Assembly (NCBI GenBank): GCA_001563325.1
Contig: LRSK01000027.1
Location: forward strand, 1-9,055
Reading direction: 5' to 3'
DNA from: Candidatus Thorarchaeota archaeon SMTZ1-83
GTDB taxonomy: Archaea; Asgardarchaeota; Thorarchaeia; Thorarchaeales; Thorarchaeaceae
Length of the DNA: 9,055 nt
Of this stretch, positions 6,502-9,055 are shown piece after piece (within the stretch, counting starts at the first letter, position 1; each line of letters begins with the position of its first letter). Made by a program: the position numbers and the translations under genes. The notes beneath the pieces were generated by a model that worked only from the letters and a program-made list of their open reading frames with translations, did no database searches and was not told where the DNA came from.

Positions 6502-6509
6502 TATATGTA
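6502..6509 (-). promoter_or_regulatory. TATA box of the methyltransferase-like gene
   Basis: The minus strand reads TACATATA, centred about 32 bases before the TTG start at 6473. Initiation would fall within about five bases of the start codon. Confidence 0.5.
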
Positions 6510-6558
6510 CTACTGCAATAAGGTGGAAAAGGAACAGAAGGAGCCATTCGCTTGTAGT

Positions 6559-6582
6559 CACAATTTGTGACCCTCAATTGTG
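6559..6582 (+). promoter_or_regulatory. Inverted repeat, candidate operator upstream of the four-repeat membrane protein
   Basis: CACAATT (6559-6565) and AATTGTG (6576-6582) form a perfect 7-bp inverted repeat with a 10-base spacer, ending eight bases before the TATA box. The left arm also begins a smaller palindrome CACA-att-TGTG. The position just upstream of TATA fits an activator site or a partly blocking repressor. The regulator is unknown. Confidence 0.4.
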
Positions 6583-6589
6583 GTTCCGC

Positions 6590-6597
6590 TTTATATA
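6590..6597 (+). promoter_or_regulatory. TATA box of the four-repeat membrane protein gene
   Basis: TTTATATA is close to the archaeal consensus and is centred 28 bases before ATG 6622. Transcription should start at or next to the A of the ATG, giving a leaderless mRNA. Confidence 0.65.
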
Positions 6598-6621
6598 GGA
6601 GGGATATCATGCTTAGCCTAG

Positions 6622-7542
6622 ATGAAAACCAAGGAGCGTCATCACTTGAGTAATTCTGAGTCAAGCAACGCCGGTTCGGAAGAGCCTGAATCCGATGATC
6701 ATGATGTCTTTATTGACGTTGACGAACCATCTGATTTCGAGAGGCCTCCTAGGCCCCCCAGAATGGGACGAATGCAACGCAAGTCATACGGTTCGTTGGG
6801 GAGCTTCCTTGTTTGGGCAGCTTTCCTGGTAGTCTGGCTCTTCCTGTATGCAGCAGACTTTGGGATCTTCGAGAACATCGCTGTTGCAATTGCTTCGTTT
6901 GTGTTAATTGGCGGAGTCAATGCAATCATTTGGATTCCACCGACCGCGGGTCCAGGGGATTCCGCGTGGAGAGTTAGACTCTCTACCGTAAGTGCAGTCC
7001 TGTGGGTGGCATTCATTGTCCTCTGGCTACCGTTCTTTGCAGAGAGCTTCAGCCTATACCGCAATTTGGCCATTCTGCTCACATCGTTATTGATCTTCGT
7101 CGGAGTCAATACCGGAGCCTGGGTTTCTGTCGCGGGAGATTTCCGCGAAGAGATTGGAGGAAGGCCCAGTGGGGGTATCGTTGTCGGGGTCCTTTGGCTA
7201 CTCTTCATAGACTACTGGATGTGGTTCCAGGCCGATGCCTATGTCTGGGAGCACAACCTTGCCATACTAATCTTGGCAACGATGGTTGTCTTCCTCGTGG
7301 AAATAGGCATCTTCTCATCCTACAGATCCGGACACCGTGGCGAGGTAGCGGGTGTCGCCCTAGCTTTTGTGTGGATGCTCTCTCTGTTCGTCTGGTTCTG
7401 GTTCTATGCCGAACCGTTCAATGTCTATCAGAACCTAGCAGTGGTACTGATCACACTATTCATCCTCGTTGCCATTGGGATGGCTCTAGGAAGGAGATAT
7501 TGGCCAGGCATCGATGATATGGACTGGGAGGACGACGAGTAG
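6622..7542 (+). CDS. Eight-helix membrane protein made of four repeated two-helix units; function unknown
   Basis: This 306-residue protein is not recognised by family. Residues 1-56 are polar and acidic with a proline/arginine patch (RPPRPPRMGR) before the first helix. Residues 58-290 contain eight hydrophobic segments arranged as four units. Each unit keeps W-x6-W-x4-A-x7-N-[LI]-A: Trp65/Trp72/Asn85, Trp128/Trp135/Asn148, Trp192/Trp199/Asn212 and Trp251/Trp258/Asn271. The spacing from the second Trp to Asn is 13 in all four, and the units recur every 59-64 residues. An acidic residue follows the Ala in each (D79, E141, D205, E264). Even helix number puts both termini on one side, and RRYWP and RSGHR loops suggest this is the cytoplasm. 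The tail is acidic (DDMDWEDDE). The start is ATG 6622, 28 bases after a strong TATA box, so probably leaderless. The gene ends in a good hairpin/T-tract terminator. A transporter, channel or membrane-organising role is possible, but nothing visible decides between them. Confidence 0.85.
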   Translation: MKTKERHHLSNSESSNAGSEEPESDDHDVFIDVDEPSDFERPPRPPRMGRMQRKSYGSLGSFLVWAAFLVVWLFLYAADFGIFENIAVAIASFVLIGGVNAIIWIPPTAGPGDSAWRVRLSTVSAVLWVAFIVLWLPFFAESFSLYRNLAILLTSLLIFVGVNTGAWVSVAGDFREEIGGRPSGGIVVGVLWLLFIDYWMWFQADAYVWEHNLAILILATMVVFLVEIGIFSSYRSGHRGEVAGVALAFVWMLSLFVWFWFYAEPFNVYQNLAVVLITLFILVAIGMALGRRYWPGIDDMDWEDDE

Positions 7543-7553
7543 ACCTGACACCA

Positions 7554-7597
7554 GAGGGGACCATCACAAGAGGATTGTGGGCCCCCTCCACTCTTTT
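7554..7597 (+). terminator. Two-part hairpin and T tract after the four-repeat membrane protein gene
   Basis: An outer stem GAGGGG (7554-7559) pairs with CCCCTC (7583-7588). Inside it, CACAA (7565-7569) pairs with TTGTG (7575-7579) around a 5-base loop. It is followed by CACTCTTTTACT. The placement 12 bases after the stop codon fits a terminator that isolates this gene from the PadR operon. Confidence 0.6.
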
Positions 7598-7632
7598 ACT
7601 CTGTAATCAATTCGGTTGATTCCTGGCAAAAC

Positions 7633-7640
7633 ACTTATAG
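7633..7640 (+). promoter_or_regulatory. TATA box of the PadR-BtrH operon
   Basis: ACTTATAG lies about 64 bases before ATG 7700. Initiation about 25 bases downstream (near 7662) would give a leader of about 38 bases. Confidence 0.45.
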
Positions 7641-7641
7641 G

Positions 7642-7659
7642 TATTCTACTAATAGAATA
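7642..7659 (+). promoter_or_regulatory. Perfect 18-bp palindromic operator candidate for the PadR regulator
   Basis: TATTCTA-CTAA-TAGAATA has two perfect 7-bp inverted arms and a 4-base centre. It begins two bases after the TATA box and ends just before the expected transcription start. A dimeric repressor bound here would block the transcription machinery. PadR proteins are winged-helix dimers that commonly repress their own promoters, so autoregulation is the simplest reading. Confidence 0.6.
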
Positions 7660-7699
7660 AAATCATTACACCAGTGGAATACCGTTCGAGTTGAGGCAT

Positions 7700-8298
7700 A
7701 TGGGAAAGCCGAAGAGGTTCTCGATTCTCCCACCAACATACTTGGCTGTCTTGTCCCTGATCGGAGCAGGGGCCAAGTACGGGTATGAAATCAATCAGGT
7801 TCTGGAGCATAGAGGCTACCGCAACTGGGTAGACATCAAGATGTCATCAGTATACAAGGCTCTCAACGAACTTGAGAAACGGGGCCTGATCTCTGGCAGG
7901 AAGTCGGATAAGGGCCTTCAACCTGCAAAGAAGACTTACGTAATCACCTCGAGGGGAAAAAAGGAGCTCAAGACACAGGTCACTCAGTCCTTGAGCAATC
8001 CTCTGCAGGCCCACACCATGTTTGACCTGGGCATGTCTGCGATTTGGGCACTGACAGAATCTGAGGCGCTCAATGCATTGAGAACCTACCGCGATCGACT
8101 AGAGCAAGCTATGGATTTTCTCTGGTCAAACGTAGAAGGGATAGTTCTGAGATTGATGATAGAACTAATCTACCGATTGTGAAGGCACTCTTCGAGCGGC
8201 CACTGGCAGTTGTAACAGCACAACGCGACTACTTGGTCCAGCTCATTAAGAGGATTGAGACTGGTGAGGAGAGGTTTCCATTCAGGCAAGAGAAGTAG
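7700..8298 (+). pseudogene. PadR-family transcriptional regulator interrupted by a -1 frameshift
   Basis: From ATG 7700 the frame encodes a PadR winged-helix domain (residues about 8-95). It has the family motifs YGYEINQVLE, the recognition segment KMSSVYKALNELEKRGLI and a wing ending KKTYVITSRGKKEL. This frame continues to TGA 8180-8182 (160 residues), but its last 15 or so residues are unlike PadR. The missing end lies in the -1 frame, open from 8065 to TAG 8296-8298. It reads KRRRDSSEIDDRTNLPIVKALFERPLAVV and continues to TAQRDYLVQLIKRIETGEE, a typical PadR C-terminal dimerisation helix. Joining the frames near TTTT 8116-8119 or TCAAA 8126-8130 gives a normal 199-residue protein. A one-base assembly error, a real mutation or a programmed shift are all possible, and error is likeliest. 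The start ATG is preferred to TTG 7691; GAGG lies three bases before it. The BtrH-like gene follows after eight bases. Confidence 0.85.
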
Positions 8299-8301
8299 AG
8301 G
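8297..8301 (+). promoter_or_regulatory. Ribosome binding site of the BtrH-like gene
   Basis: AGAGG overlaps the restored PadR stop codon TAG 8296-8298 and ends five bases before ATG 8307. This favours ATG 8307 over the in-frame ATG 8313 and suggests translational coupling with the PadR gene. Confidence 0.5.
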
Positions 8302-8306
8302 ATGGT

Positions 8307-9055
8307 ATGCTGATGGCAAAGAGCAAGAAGCAAAGAGAGTTCCAGCCAGCAGGAATTGAGGATGAGAGGTTAGTTCTTGATTTTGAGCACTTCGGGAATG
8401 GCAAGAATTGCCAAACAAGCGCGATGGTCAGATTGATGCACCATCTTGGCCATGACATCAGCGAGCCCATGCTAGTGGGAATCTCATCTGGTCTAGGGTT
8501 CATCTACTGGTTCATGAAGATGATGCCGTATCCGATAGTTGGTGGAATGAACCGTTCTGACTGTAGGAAGTTCCCGGGCATGCTTGGCAAAGCCGCAAGA
8601 CGATTGGGCGGAGATTTCGAATCGATACTGACAAGAAGCGTCAAGAAGGCTCATGTCTTTCTGAAAGATACTCTCAGAGACAACCAACCGAGCCTTGTGT
8701 GTGTCGACATGGCTTACCTTGATCACCTGTTGACTGGAGAGAATGACCATTTTGGAGAGCACAACTTTCTCGTTTACGGGATTGACGAAACCAAGAATGA
8801 GGCATACATATCTGATAGATTCCACGGCACTCACACAATGCCATTAATTCAACTACAGAAGGCCCGGGCTTCTGAACACCCTCCATTCCCAGCAATGAAC
8901 CAAGCAGTGAGGTTCACGTTCCCTAAAAAACTGACACCTGTTGAGGAGATCATCCCTTCAGCTATAAGGGAGAACATTGATGCTCTACTCAGCCCCCCGA
9001 TAAGGAACGTGGGCGTCAAGGGGATGATCAAGTGGAGCAAAGAGCTGGGAAGATA
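8307..9055 (+). CDS. BtrH-like cysteine acyltransferase/peptidase-fold protein (partial, runs off right edge)
   Basis: There are 249 codons from ATG 8307 to the edge. Residues about 27-180 match the N-terminal domain of BtrH, the butirosin enzyme that moves an acyl group from an acyl carrier protein onto an aminoglycoside amine. Key features are GKNCQTSAMVRLMHHLG, with Cys35 as the probable nucleophile, then SEPMLVGISSGLGFIYW (residues 52-68), the strand PSLVCVDMAYLDHL, then HFGEHNFLVYGIDE, with His152 as the probable catalytic histidine, and AYISDRFHG, with Asp170 as a candidate acid. From about residue 195 a second, mostly helical domain begins, as in other BtrH-type proteins, and is cut by the window. 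There is no signal peptide. It forms a likely operon with PadR (8-base gap, binding site overlapping the PadR stop). No carrier protein, aminoglycoside or peptide gene is visible, so substrate and pathway remain open. The fold is well supported; acyl transfer is by family analogy. Confidence 0.82.
   Translation, partial: MLMAKSKKQREFQPAGIEDERLVLDFEHFGNGKNCQTSAMVRLMHHLGHDISEPMLVGISSGLGFIYWFMKMMPYPIVGGMNRSDCRKFPGMLGKAARRLGGDFESILTRSVKKAHVFLKDTLRDNQPSLVCVDMAYLDHLLTGENDHFGEHNFLVYGIDETKNEAYISDRFHGTHTMPLIQLQKARASEHPPFPAMNQAVRFTFPKKLTPVEEIIPSAIRENIDALLSPPIRNVGVKGMIKWSKELGR

Noticed and set aside
7002..7517. A 171-codon plus-strand frame inside the membrane protein gene
   Set aside because: It is rich in Arg, Cys, His and Pro, with no hydropathy pattern or ribosome binding site. 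It is a frame shadow of the four-repeat membrane protein, whose repeats prove the other frame.
8170..8834. Minus-strand open frames opposite the PadR/BtrH region
   Set aside because: The plus strand here gives a clear PadR C-terminal helix and BtrH motifs; the minus frames show no domains.
1..9055. CRISPR arrays, tRNA or rRNA genes, insertion sequences
   Set aside because: Reading both strands I found no regularly spaced DNA repeats, no tRNA-like cloverleaf with T-loop sequence, no rRNA-like stretch, and no transposase motif or flanking target duplications.

Overview
The window reads as a piece of an archaeal genome of intermediate GC content. Promoters look archaeal: A/T-rich TATA boxes lie about 24-40 bases before start codons, several genes look leaderless or nearly so, and others carry GGTG/GGAGG ribosome binding sites. 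There are no convincing bacterial -35/-10 pairs. A PAS sensor protein of the HDxNN histidine-kinase type and a 24-residue IDLSPL leucine-rich-repeat protein also fit archaea. An Asgard lineage such as Thorarchaeota is a guess from overall flavour and should be checked by marker-gene phylogeny.

Layout, left to right. (1) A minus-strand PAS-PAS sensor protein runs off the left edge (1-983) and lacks the phosphoacceptor histidine of its H-box. (2) A divergent promoter region separates it from a plus-strand leucine-rich-repeat protein (1145-2515). (3) A small plus-strand 2[4Fe-4S] ferredoxin (2614-2793) appears to start at ATA, and a HAD-family hydrolase follows (2881-3537). (4) Convergent to these is an M3-family zinc oligopeptidase of the PepF type (3581-5362, minus). 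(5) Upstream of it on the same strand are a 34-residue single-span membrane peptide (5470-5574) and a methyltransferase-like protein (5661-6473). (6) Divergent from the latter is an 8-helix membrane protein built of four copies of one two-helix unit (6622-7542), ending in a hairpin/T-tract terminator. (7) A palindromic operator-like site precedes a PadR-type regulator that is broken by a -1 frameshift (7700-8298). (8) Eight bases after the restored PadR stop is a BtrH-type cysteine acyltransferase-like protein that runs off the right edge (8307-9055).

Most genes are single transcription units, so the window is mainly housekeeping and accessory genes rather than one pathway. The clearest functional unit is the PadR-BtrH pair. 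An autoregulated PadR (18-bp perfect palindrome between its TATA box and start) would control a probable acyltransferase whose best known relative, BtrH, moves an acyl group from a carrier protein onto an aminoglycoside. The least explained items are the four-repeat membrane protein, the leaderless 34-residue membrane peptide, and the His-less PAS kinase.
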